Source: Bacteroidales bacterium
GTDB lineage: Bacteria; Bacteroidota; Bacteroidia; Bacteroidales; UBA932
Assembly: GCA_017519865.1 (NCBI GenBank)
Contig: JAFWRQ010000014.1
Span: forward strand, 124,001-188,000
DNA: 64,000 bases
Direction: 5' to 3'
The notes under the pieces are model-generated. The model was not told where the DNA came from and searched no databases. It saw only the letters and a list, made by a program, of their open reading frames with translations. The position numbers and the translations under genes were made by a program. This document shows positions 44,301 to 51,594 of this stretch, one piece after another; position 1 is the first letter of the stretch, and each line of letters opens with the position of its first letter.

Positions 44301-45707
44301 TTACGCAAATAAGGAAATGATAAGGGCGACAAGGAAACCTGTGCAGCCCACGAGCGTTTCCATGACGGTCCAGGTCTTCAGGGTGGTCTTCTCGTCCATG
44401 CCCAGAAGGGATCTGACAAGCCAGAAACCGGAGTCGTTGAAGTGGGAGCAGACGGTGGCGCCGCCGGCGATGGCGGCCGTGATGCAGGCGAGGTGCGTGG
44501 GCGATAGCCCGGCCACCTCTGGCATCGCGGCAATGATGCCGGCGGCCATCGTCATCGCCACGGTCGCCGAGCCTACTGAGATGCGTACCAAAGCCGCGAC
44601 CAGGAATGCGACTATCACCATCGGGAAAGATGCGGATGCCACCGCATTGCCGATAATCCCGCCCAGGCCGGAATACTGCAGGATGTAGCGGAGCACTCCG
44701 CCGCAGGCGGTGACCAGGAGTATGAGCCCGACGGGCTCCAGCGACCTGGTCATCACTTTCTCAAGTTCTGCGGCGGAGTAGCCGTTGCGGTAGCCCAGCA
44801 GGGCCATCGCAGCGATTGTGGCGATGGTCAGGGCAACGAACGGCTCACCGAGGAATCCTATTATTTTTCGCGCGGGCGCGAGCGCGTCCACTACGCCGGC
44901 AACGGACTTCAGAATAATGAGTATCAGGGGAATAAGGATGATGATGGCGACCGTCCAGAAGGACGGAAGGCGTCGCGTCGCTCCGGTCGACTGCGGACTT
45001 TTCGCGGCAGCGCTTTGCGGGCTCCGCGCGGCCTCCGCCGCACTCTCCTCAACAGCCTCCCGCGCCGGCACGAAGTACTTCTTCCCACAATATGCTCCCC
45101 AGATCGGCCCAGCCACTATCATGGCCGCAACGCCGCAGACTGCGCCGACCATGATCACACGGCCCAGGTCCACCCCGAGCATCGCTGCCACCAGCACCGG
45201 GCCGGGAGTCGGCGGGATGAAAGCATGGCCGACCGCCAGACCCGCCAGAAGCGGAATGGCGTAATACAGAGTTGAACGACCGGTCCTCCTGGCCAGCGAA
45301 AAGGCCAGCGGAATCAGGATAATGAGTCCGGCATCGAAGAAAACAGGTATGGCAATGACCAGTCCGGTTATGGCCAGGGCCCACGCGGCCTTTCGGTCTC
45401 CGAACTTGTCTACAAGTGTCTCGGCCAGCACCTTAGCCCCTCCGGAAATCTCCAGGATAGCTCCGAACATCGAGCCTAATCCCACCAGCAGGGCTATTCC
45501 CTTCAAGGTGTTCCCCACCCCGTCGTCCACAGCGGACACAATCTGGTCGAAAGGCATCCCGCTGCCCAACCCTATCAGGACCGCACCCACAAGGATGGCT
45601 ATCATCGCCGGAACCTTGAAGCGGATTATAAGAACCAGCAGGATCACCAGCCCCACGAGGGCTGCGACCACCAAACGTGTCGGATCCAATGCTGCGATTT
45701 CGTTCAT
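44301..45707 (-). CDS. GntP-family gluconate-type permease
   Basis: 468 residues with about 12-14 hydrophobic helices. GntP hallmarks include ILVGAVLIGLGSGMPFDQIVSAVDDGVG, KIPVFFDAGLIIL-like (IAIPVFFDAGLIILIPLAFSLARR), the conserved HAFIPPTPGPV and C-terminal HFNDSGFWLV. It is a proton symporter for gluconate or a related sugar acid. A central cytoplasmic loop rich in Ala and Ser (about residues 215-245) is longer than usual. Its own promoter (45745-45752) suggests it is not part of the PUL operon, although it runs in the same direction and lies next to the deletion scar. Confidence 0.92.
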   Translation of the reverse strand: MNEIAALDPTRLVVAALVGLVILLVLIIRFKVPAMIAILVGAVLIGLGSGMPFDQIVSAVDDGVGNTLKGIALLVGLGSMFGAILEISGGAKVLAETLVDKFGDRKAAWALAITGLVIAIPVFFDAGLIILIPLAFSLARRTGRSTLYYAIPLLAGLAVGHAFIPPTPGPVLVAAMLGVDLGRVIMVGAVCGVAAMIVAGPIWGAYCGKKYFVPAREAVEESAAEAARSPQSAAAKSPQSTGATRRLPSFWTVAIIILIPLILIILKSVAGVVDALAPARKIIGFLGEPFVALTIATIAAMALLGYRNGYSAAELEKVMTRSLEPVGLILLVTACGGVLRYILQYSGLGGIIGNAVASASFPMVIVAFLVAALVRISVGSATVAMTMAAGIIAAMPEVAGLSPTHLACITAAIAGGATVCSHFNDSGFWLVRSLLGMDEKTTLKTWTVMETLVGCTGFLVALIISLFA

Positions 45708-45744
45708 ACCGTTCCGGTAATGCTTATTCGTTAACCGTCAAATG

Positions 45745-45752
45745 CAAATATA
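45745..45752 (-). promoter_or_regulatory. -7 box for the GntP permease gene
   Basis: The minus strand reads TATATTTG, a perfect TAnnTTTG match about 38 nt before the ATG at 45707. Confidence 0.5.
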
Positions 45753-45896
45753 ACAAAAACTCCTCACGCCTCCCCCATCATCCCTCGGAAATACTATGGG
45801 TTGAGTGCGCTTATCCCTCTTGGGCTTCCCTGGAAAGGCTCTCCCCGTTCTCAACGATTTGCGCATCTCCTCCCTTTTCCTTCTGCCATCCCCATT

Positions 45897-46027
45897 GGTG
45901 TGCAGCTAGGTCGCTTTTGCACATGAGAGTGTTCTGTAGGTCGGTTTGGTGTGCAGTTTGGCCTCTTTTGCACACCGAGGTATTCTGTAGGGTGGTGTGG
46001 TGTGCAGTTTGGCCGTTTTTGCCCACC
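45897..46027. repeat. three REP-like units, exact 51-bp period, downstream of the RAYT gene
   Basis: Hairpins GGTGTGCA...TGCACACC (29 nt each) start at 45897, 45948 and 45999, exactly 51 bp apart. Between them lies a conserved TTCTGTAGG stretch containing the GTAG tetranucleotide typical of REP elements. The first unit's right arm is decayed (TGCACAT) and the third has TGCCCACC. Two related units lie on the other side of the transposase gene. The 339-bp gap 45708-46046 holds nothing else I can identify. Confidence 0.85.
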
Positions 46028-46046
46028 GGGGGATTGGATGGGCGGG

Positions 46047-46973
46047 CTATGGGAAGAGTTCTTTCACGATTTGTGGATCGAGATTGAGGATGCGACGGAT
46101 CTGACCGTTGGTGGCGTTGTACCTGTTTTTCATTTCAATGGCGATGCTTATTTTCTGGTCTGGAGCGAGAATGGAGGGACGCGGCTGATTGAAGGTTTTC
46201 CTGCATAGGGCAGTTACGGCTGAGAAGAGTTCTTCATCTGTCAGAAACACTTGATCCCCAAGTCTTTTTGCCGTCTCTGAGTATGCCTCGTAACTCTTGG
46301 TTAAGAGAGAGAAATACTGATGTGCATCTCGGAAAAACAGCTCTCCGCCGCTTATGTCCACGAATGATTTGATAGAGATCATCCCGTCCTTGACAATCCA
46401 GTCATCCGGCAACGGCTGTATCCTTCCGCGACAGAGAATGCGTTTTTCCTTGTATGTTAGACTCGCAAAGGTGGTACCGTCCGCATCGAGTCCCGGATTG
46501 AAATAATGCCTGCCCGAACTCCAGGGATATGAGAAAGGTGTGTAGGAGGGATGGGCGAGATAACCGTTCCGATGCACGTATACAATCTCGTTGCGAAGGG
46601 CTTTAAGCGACTCAATGGGGATGAGGTTGCAATTGAAGTTGTTCAGGTCCACCGTCCGCCCGGTCTCACGGACAAATCGTTGGAGTTTACGCTTCCTTCT
46701 GTCGAAAAACGCGAGGACCTCGTCACGATTGCCAGCGGCGATATCATGTAGATGGTTGGACATTACTGTGCTGGAGTAAATGACGACAGGACCTTTGGTG
46801 AGGGCGGCGGAATTGACCCCGATACGGTACTCCTGGTCAGTCAGGAAGATACACCCTTGGAGATTGCCCGGGGTGCAAATATGCCAGAAAGGCCCACGGG
46901 TGTTGAAGAGGTACTCACAGTATTCCTCTTTGCGCGCGAATTCAGCGCGGGGATTGTTGTTGAAGTTTTCCAT
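46047..46973 (-). CDS. REP-associated tyrosine transposase (RAYT, Y1_Tnp type)
   Basis: 308 residues. The HUH motif is NHLH in VIYSSTVMSNHLHDI (near residue 73). The tyrosine region EIVYVHRNGYLAHPSYTPFSYPWSS (near 128-152) matches the YIHxNPvxAGLV...DYPWSS block of RAYT proteins. The C-terminal part ends with a helix-turn-helix-like stretch (NRYNATNGQIRRILNLD) that may contact REP DNA. RAYTs are single-copy housekeeping-like relatives of IS200 transposases that maintain REP palindromes. The gene is framed on both sides by 51-bp REP units in the same orientation (45897-46027 and 47035-47114), as expected for a cognate RAYT/REP system. Confidence 0.9.
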   Translation of the reverse strand: MENFNNNPRAEFARKEEYCEYLFNTRGPFWHICTPGNLQGCIFLTDQEYRIGVNSAALTKGPVVIYSSTVMSNHLHDIAAGNRDEVLAFFDRRKRKLQRFVRETGRTVDLNNFNCNLIPIESLKALRNEIVYVHRNGYLAHPSYTPFSYPWSSGRHYFNPGLDADGTTFASLTYKEKRILCRGRIQPLPDDWIVKDGMISIKSFVDISGGELFFRDAHQYFSLLTKSYEAYSETAKRLGDQVFLTDEELFSAVTALCRKTFNQPRPSILAPDQKISIAIEMKNRYNATNGQIRRILNLDPQIVKELFP

Positions 46974-47034
46974 GCGCCAAAACTAGCAAAAGATCCGTCT
47001 CCGCACATATAAAAAGATATATTTCTAGCGGCCC

Positions 47035-47114
47035 GGTGTGAAATATATATGTTTTTTCACACCGAGGATGTCTGTGGGTCGGTTTGGTGTGCAGTTTGGT
47101 CGCCTTTGCACACC
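47035..47114. repeat. two REP-like units, 51-bp period, upstream of the RAYT gene
   Basis: Hairpins start at 47035 (variant arms GGTGTGAA/TTCACACC) and 47086 (GGTGTGCA/TGCACACC), again exactly 51 bp apart, joined by GAGGATGTCTGTGGGTCGG, which is close to the left-side spacer. Same orientation as the units at 45897-46027. Confidence 0.85.
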
Positions 47115-47164
47115 GAGAGATCAGTGGGAAGGCCGCGAAAGATCAGGCGGGCAGAAGGGGAGGG

Positions 47165-48349
47165 TCAGGATTTTGGCCGGAAGAGACGGTCGATGACGAG
47201 GGCGATGGCTCCGTCGCCGGTGACGTTGCAGGCCGTGCCGAAGGAGTCCATGGCGATGTAGAGGGCGATCATCAGTGCCTGAGCTTCGGCGCCGAAGCCC
47301 AGGATGGAGCTGAGCGGCGCGAGGGCTGCCATGACGGCTCCGCCGGGCACCCCGGGCGCCGCCACCATCATGATACCTAGCATCAGGATGAATTCAAGGA
47401 ACAGGGGGAAGGAGTGCGGCATGCCGTTCATCAGGCAGACGGCCAGGGCGCAGCAGGTGATCTTCATCGCGCTGCCGGACATGTGGATGGTGGCGCAGAG
47501 AGGCACGCTGAAGCCTGCGACCTCCTCGCGCACTCCGTTGGCGATGGTCTGCCGCAGCGTAACCGGGATGGTCGCTGCGGACGAAGATGTGCCCAATGCC
47601 GTGAAATAGGCGGGCAGCATGCCTGCGAGCAGTTTCAGCGGATTCCTCTTGACCACCGCGCCGGCAATGCAGAACTCATAGAGCAGAATGAATATATGCA
47701 GTGCGAATATGACCAGGATGATCATCGCAAAAACCTTCAGGACAGGGAAAACCTTGCCCGAGCAGGTCATATCCAGGAATATACCGAAAATATACAACGG
47801 CAGCAACGGGATGATGAGTTTCTCGATAGTCCTGGCGATGGCGCTGCGGAACTCCGAGAAGAAGCCCTTGAGGACCGGCAGGTCCATGTGGGCTATGCAC
47901 AGTCCGAAGATGAACGAGAACACCAGCGCCGTCATGACGTCCATCATCGAAGGAATGTTGATCGTGAAATATGGCTCTAGACCCGCGCCGGCGGCCGCGA
48001 TGTCGGCCGGGCCGGCCTTGGATACGAGCGAGGGGAAGATCGCTTCCCCGACTCCGTATCCAAGCCCCGCGGCAAGGGCAGTGTCGAGATAAGCGATGGC
48101 CACGGTCACCAGAAGCATCTTCCCGGCGCTCTTGCCGATGTCGCCGATCGCGGCCGTGACGAGCCCGAGGATGATCAGGGGAATGAGGAATCCCAGCAAC
48201 TGGGAGAATATTCCGTTGAATGTAAGGAATATTCTGACGAACCATCCGGGCATCACCAGACCCAGTACGATGCCCAGTACTATCGCAATCAATACCCTCG
48301 GGAGGAGCCCGATGCGTCCTCGCTTCAATATGACGGAGTTAGCAGCCAT
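47165..48349 (-). CDS. dicarboxylate/amino-acid:cation symporter (DAACS family)
   Basis: 394 residues with about eight membrane helices and two re-entrant loops. Signature motifs: the Ser-rich hairpin ALGTSSSAATIPVTLR, the CATIHMSGSA region, and the substrate/sodium site NVTGDGAIALVID. The family takes up glutamate, aspartate, serine/threonine or C4-dicarboxylates with sodium or protons; the substrate cannot be told from the sequence. It is slightly shorter than the usual 410-430 residues. It has its own promoter, divergent from the surface-protein operon that starts at 48459. Confidence 0.9.
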   Translation of the reverse strand: MAANSVILKRGRIGLLPRVLIAIVLGIVLGLVMPGWFVRIFLTFNGIFSQLLGFLIPLIILGLVTAAIGDIGKSAGKMLLVTVAIAYLDTALAAGLGYGVGEAIFPSLVSKAGPADIAAAGAGLEPYFTINIPSMMDVMTALVFSFIFGLCIAHMDLPVLKGFFSEFRSAIARTIEKLIIPLLPLYIFGIFLDMTCSGKVFPVLKVFAMIILVIFALHIFILLYEFCIAGAVVKRNPLKLLAGMLPAYFTALGTSSSAATIPVTLRQTIANGVREEVAGFSVPLCATIHMSGSAMKITCCALAVCLMNGMPHSFPLFLEFILMLGIMMVAAPGVPGGAVMAALAPLSSILGFGAEAQALMIALYIAMDSFGTACNVTGDGAIALVIDRLFRPKS

Positions 48350-48375
48350 GACCGTGTTTCTTGACGTGAATGTTA

Positions 48376-48383
48376 CAAATATA
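48376..48383 (-). promoter_or_regulatory. -7 box for the symporter gene
   Basis: The minus strand reads TATATTTG, a perfect TAnnTTTG match about 26 nt before the ATG at 48349. Confidence 0.55.
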
Positions 48384-48399
48384 ACATCTTAGTCGCTTT

Positions 48400-48434
48400 T
48401 TTGGGAGAAATGTATAAAAATTTATTTACATTTG
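48400..48434 (+). promoter_or_regulatory. promoter of the DUF4988 surface-protein operon
   Basis: TTTG at 48400-48403 and TACATTTG at 48427-48434; the 23-nt spacing is slightly long. The ATG is at 48459. Confidence 0.5.
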
Positions 48435-48458
48435 TATAATTAGGAAATAGTAGTGCTT

Positions 48459-49964
48459 ATGCAAAGATTATTTAGAGCCGTGGTTCCAGTCGTCCTCGCG
48501 GCTTTCCTGACGGCCCTGACGGGCTGTACGGGGTTGGTTCAGGACGATTTGGATGCAACCCATCAGAAACTGGATGCTCTCAAAGAGCTGGTCTCTTCTG
48601 TAAACAACCAATTAACAATTCTGAACAAGATCGTCGGCGAACTCGATGACAGCCACACTATCATTCCGGGCTCTTTCAAGGAGACGGATGAGGGATACGA
48701 GGTGTCATTCAAGGACGGGAAGACAATCGTCATCCCTTATGGCAAGGACGGTGTTGACGGAGAGACTTTCATCCCTGTCGGAGTCCTTTCCAAGGACGGT
48801 TATTATTATTGGACGGTCAATGGAGAACCGATCCTCGGTGACGACGGCAAACCGATAAAGGCCGGTTCCACTGATGGGGTCGCACCCGAGATTACGGTCG
48901 AGGGTGACTATTGGTACATCACCTGGAACTATCCGGACGGTACTACCGTCAAGAGGCGTCTTGCGAGTTGCGAGGATGTTGACGGCATCAGGGTGTTCTC
49001 GGGGTACGACAGGAGCGATCCCAACAAACTGGTCCTGACCCTCCTTGACGGTAACGTGATCGAACTGCCCTATTTCATCGAGTTCAACCTCTCGTTCGAC
49101 GGAGCAGTCATGGATACCATCAAAGTCTCGGCCGGAGAGCTTATCCCCATCCCTTACAAGGTTCTGGTGGAAGGCGGGACCGACCAGCCCGTTGTGGTCA
49201 CATCCGGCACTGACGGCGTATACTTCTCGCAAGTGGTCCGCGGCGAAGAATCCGGCGCCGGAGTTGTCAAGGTCCAGGTTCCGGACCCCTTCGAGGAGGG
49301 CTACATCCTTCTGAACGCTTATTGCGGCGGCAATTCCACCACCAAAATGATCTCGTTCCAGGAGCGTCATATCCCGTTTGCGGAGCAGACGGTCCGCCTC
49401 GCCAGTGGTGAGGATACCCGGACGGTCGCTTACGATGCAAACTTCGATTATGAGATCTCGGTCGAGTATCCCGATGCCGAGGCCGATGCCGACTGGCTGG
49501 AGGCCAAGTCCGAATCTGGTAGCATCTCATTCAAAACCAGGTCCAATCCCAGCGATGCTGTCAGGAATTGTATCGTCAAGATAACCCCGAAGGACAACCC
49601 CGATTATCTCTGCACCACCTTCGAGGTCAAGCAGGCAACCAACCGGGCCATCGTTTTCGAGAATGATGAGAGTTCGACTTTGACTTTCACTTCCGACAGC
49701 GAGAGAGCTGTTTTAACTGCTCCGGCTGAGGGCGGTGACGCAATAATTTGGATGACTTCTTTGGACGGAACTTCGCTTTTTATAGAGATGCCTGAAGCTA
49801 ATTGGTATACAACAGAGCTCAATCAAGTGGATGGCTTCTATAGGCTTAAAGTGCACGTGGATGCCCTTGGCTCTGCGGAGTCACGCAAAGCAGAAGGAGA
49901 ACTAAAGGTTAAGATTATTACTGCGAGTTTTCGTGTCGTATACTTTGATATTAACCAGGAATAA
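48459..49964 (+). CDS. DUF4988-like surface lipoprotein
   Basis: 501 residues with lipobox (TALTGC). A short coiled coil follows (DATHQKLDALKELVSSVNNQL), then a DUF4988-like part with a collagen-like turn (GKDGVDGETF), KDGYYYWTVNGEPIL and PEITVEGDYWYITW. Two BACON/Ig-like beta domains follow. It is probably an adhesin or binding protein on the cell surface. From about 49665 to the end, the codon use changes to AT-rich triplets (many ATT, TTT, GCT, AAT), unlike the rest of the gene, as if the last domain came from elsewhere. Start 48459 (MQRLF). A smaller relative follows 23 bp later. Confidence 0.82.
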   Translation: MQRLFRAVVPVVLAAFLTALTGCTGLVQDDLDATHQKLDALKELVSSVNNQLTILNKIVGELDDSHTIIPGSFKETDEGYEVSFKDGKTIVIPYGKDGVDGETFIPVGVLSKDGYYYWTVNGEPILGDDGKPIKAGSTDGVAPEITVEGDYWYITWNYPDGTTVKRRLASCEDVDGIRVFSGYDRSDPNKLVLTLLDGNVIELPYFIEFNLSFDGAVMDTIKVSAGELIPIPYKVLVEGGTDQPVVVTSGTDGVYFSQVVRGEESGAGVVKVQVPDPFEEGYILLNAYCGGNSTTKMISFQERHIPFAEQTVRLASGEDTRTVAYDANFDYEISVEYPDAEADADWLEAKSESGSISFKTRSNPSDAVRNCIVKITPKDNPDYLCTTFEVKQATNRAIVFENDESSTLTFTSDSERAVLTAPAEGGDAIIWMTSLDGTSLFIEMPEANWYTTELNQVDGFYRLKVHVDALGSAESRKAEGELKVKIITASFRVVYFDINQE

Positions 49965-49987
49965 AACACCCAGAAATAAATCATACA

Positions 49988-51025
49988 ATGAAAAAGTATA
50001 TAATTGCAGGTATCATGGCAGTCGCGCTGATGGCGAGCGGCTGCGGCAAGTTCGTCAGGGACGAGCTTATCAATATGCAGAATGAGATCGACCGTCTGCA
50101 GGACGTCGTCGCGGAAGCCAATGAGTCCTTAGGGACCCTTCAGGCAGTTGTCGACAAGATGGCCGCGGGAGGATTTATCGTCGACGTACAGGAGACAGCC
50201 TATGGCGACACCACCGCGTACGTCCTCAAGTTCGGTTTTGTCGACGCTAACGGAAACGTCGTTGAAGATGCCAATCCCCTCATCCTCCGCACCGGAGTGG
50301 ACGGAAGGGATGGCGAAGATGCTGAACCTATCGTTGTCGGCGTCAAATATGACGAACAGGACTACCGTTGGTACTGGTGCGACTCGCAGACCGAAGAGTG
50401 GATCCTCGATTCGGAAGGCAACCGTATCCCCGTGGACGGAAGGACTCCGGAACTTAAGATCGAGGACGACTTCTGGTGGGTGACGTTTGACTCCAATAAA
50501 CCGGCTGAGAAGAAGGAGTGGACGAAGATGGGCCCCGCCAAAGGCAATCCCGAGGTCTTCTCGGACGTCAAGCCCCTTGACGACCGCGTAGAACTCACTC
50601 TCGCTTCCAGCGGCGAGGTGCTGACGATCATGCGCTACCTGCCCGTCGAACTCAAGCTGACCGTCGGCGACAAGGAAGTGGGCGAAAGCCTGCCTGTCAA
50701 TCCCGGAGATACCCTAGCCATCAACTATGCCCTGTCCGGAACGGCTGCCGCCAAGGCCATGGTCTTCGCCGGCACCGACGGCCGTTTCAAGACTTCCTTC
50801 AAGCGCCTGTCCGACACTACGGGTGTCGTCAGGGTCATCTGCCCCGCTGTCATACCCGAGGATGGATATATATACATTAACGTAAACGATCCCAACGGCC
50901 GTTCCACGGTCCGGGTCATCAATTTCACCAAGGCTGAAGCCAATGTCCCTGAAGAGGGAGAAGGCTCCGGAGAGAGCTCCGGCTCCGGCGAAGGTTCGGG
51001 AGAGAATAATCAGGAGGGCGCGTAA
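49988..51025 (+). CDS. DUF4988-like lipoprotein with Gly/Ser/Glu-rich tail
   Basis: 345 residues with lipobox (ALMASGC, Cys 19). A coiled coil (LINMQNEIDRLQDVVAEANESL) is followed by the same type of region as the upstream protein: GVDGRDGEDAEP, then YRWYWCDSQTEEWILDSEGN, then TPELKIEDDFWWVTFD. One Ig-like domain follows. It ends in an acidic, repetitive tail (GEGSGESSGSGEGSGENN), probably a flexible extension. It is paralogous to the 48459 protein. Its stop overlaps the start of the DUF3575 gene (TAATGA-type junction), so translation is probably coupled. Confidence 0.85.
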   Translation: MKKYIIAGIMAVALMASGCGKFVRDELINMQNEIDRLQDVVAEANESLGTLQAVVDKMAAGGFIVDVQETAYGDTTAYVLKFGFVDANGNVVEDANPLILRTGVDGRDGEDAEPIVVGVKYDEQDYRWYWCDSQTEEWILDSEGNRIPVDGRTPELKIEDDFWWVTFDSNKPAEKKEWTKMGPAKGNPEVFSDVKPLDDRVELTLASSGEVLTIMRYLPVELKLTVGDKEVGESLPVNPGDTLAINYALSGTAAAKAMVFAGTDGRFKTSFKRLSDTTGVVRVICPAVIPEDGYIYINVNDPNGRSTVRVINFTKAEANVPEEGEGSGESSGSGEGSGENNQEGA

Positions 51026-51594
51026 TGAAGAAGTTGTTGTTAATAGGTCTGCTGGGGCTGATATTGCCCCTGACGTCATCCGCCCAGATATGGACGGTGC
51101 AGACCAACGTCCTTGACTGGGCGGCCCTTGGGACCGTCAATGCCGAGGTCGGGGTGTCCCTGTCCCAGCATTTCTCCTTCATGGCGGGAGGCCGCCTGAA
51201 TCCGTGGGAGTTCAAGGACAGCAAGCATGACATCCTGGTCTACAACCAGCAGAAGACCGTCTATCTCGGTGTCCGCTACTGGCCCTGGTACGTCAATTCC
51301 GGACTGTGGTTCTCTGCCAAAGCGCAGTACACTCCTTCCTTCGCTGTCTCGGGCCTGTGGTCCAAGGCGCTGACCGAAGGAAAGAACGGATTCGGCGGAG
51401 TATTGTCCGCCGGCTACACCTTCATGCTATCCAAGCATTTCAACCTTGAGGCCGGAATCGGTGCATGGGCGGGAGTCTTCCAGGACTACAGCGCCTATAA
51501 CAGCCAGGCCAACAAGAATTATGTGCGGGAGGAGGGACGCAAGACATGCATCCTTCCCGACCAGGTATCACTCAGCCTAGTTTACGTTTTCTAG
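51025..51594 (+). CDS. DUF3575 outer-membrane beta-barrel-like protein
   Basis: 189 residues; signal peptide 1-20 (ending SSAQ). The DUF3575 pattern is clear: WTVQTNVLDWAALGTVNAEVGVSLSQHFSFMAGG, YLGVRYWPWYVNSGLWFSAKAQY, GYTFMLSKHFNLEAGIGAWAG, and a terminal aromatic strand (SLSLVYVF). Such proteins lie next to fimbria-type and OmpA-like genes in Bacteroidetes and are thought to help secretion or assembly at the outer membrane. It overlaps the upstream gene by one base and abuts the next gene. Confidence 0.88.
   Translation: MKKLLLIGLLGLILPLTSSAQIWTVQTNVLDWAALGTVNAEVGVSLSQHFSFMAGGRLNPWEFKDSKHDILVYNQQKTVYLGVRYWPWYVNSGLWFSAKAQYTPSFAVSGLWSKALTEGKNGFGGVLSAGYTFMLSKHFNLEAGIGAWAGVFQDYSAYNSQANKNYVREEGRKTCILPDQVSLSLVYVF

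Noticed and set aside
46551-46751. Short plus-strand open frames over the RAYT gene
   Set aside because: Antisense to a gene with clear HUH and Tyr motifs; no independent support.
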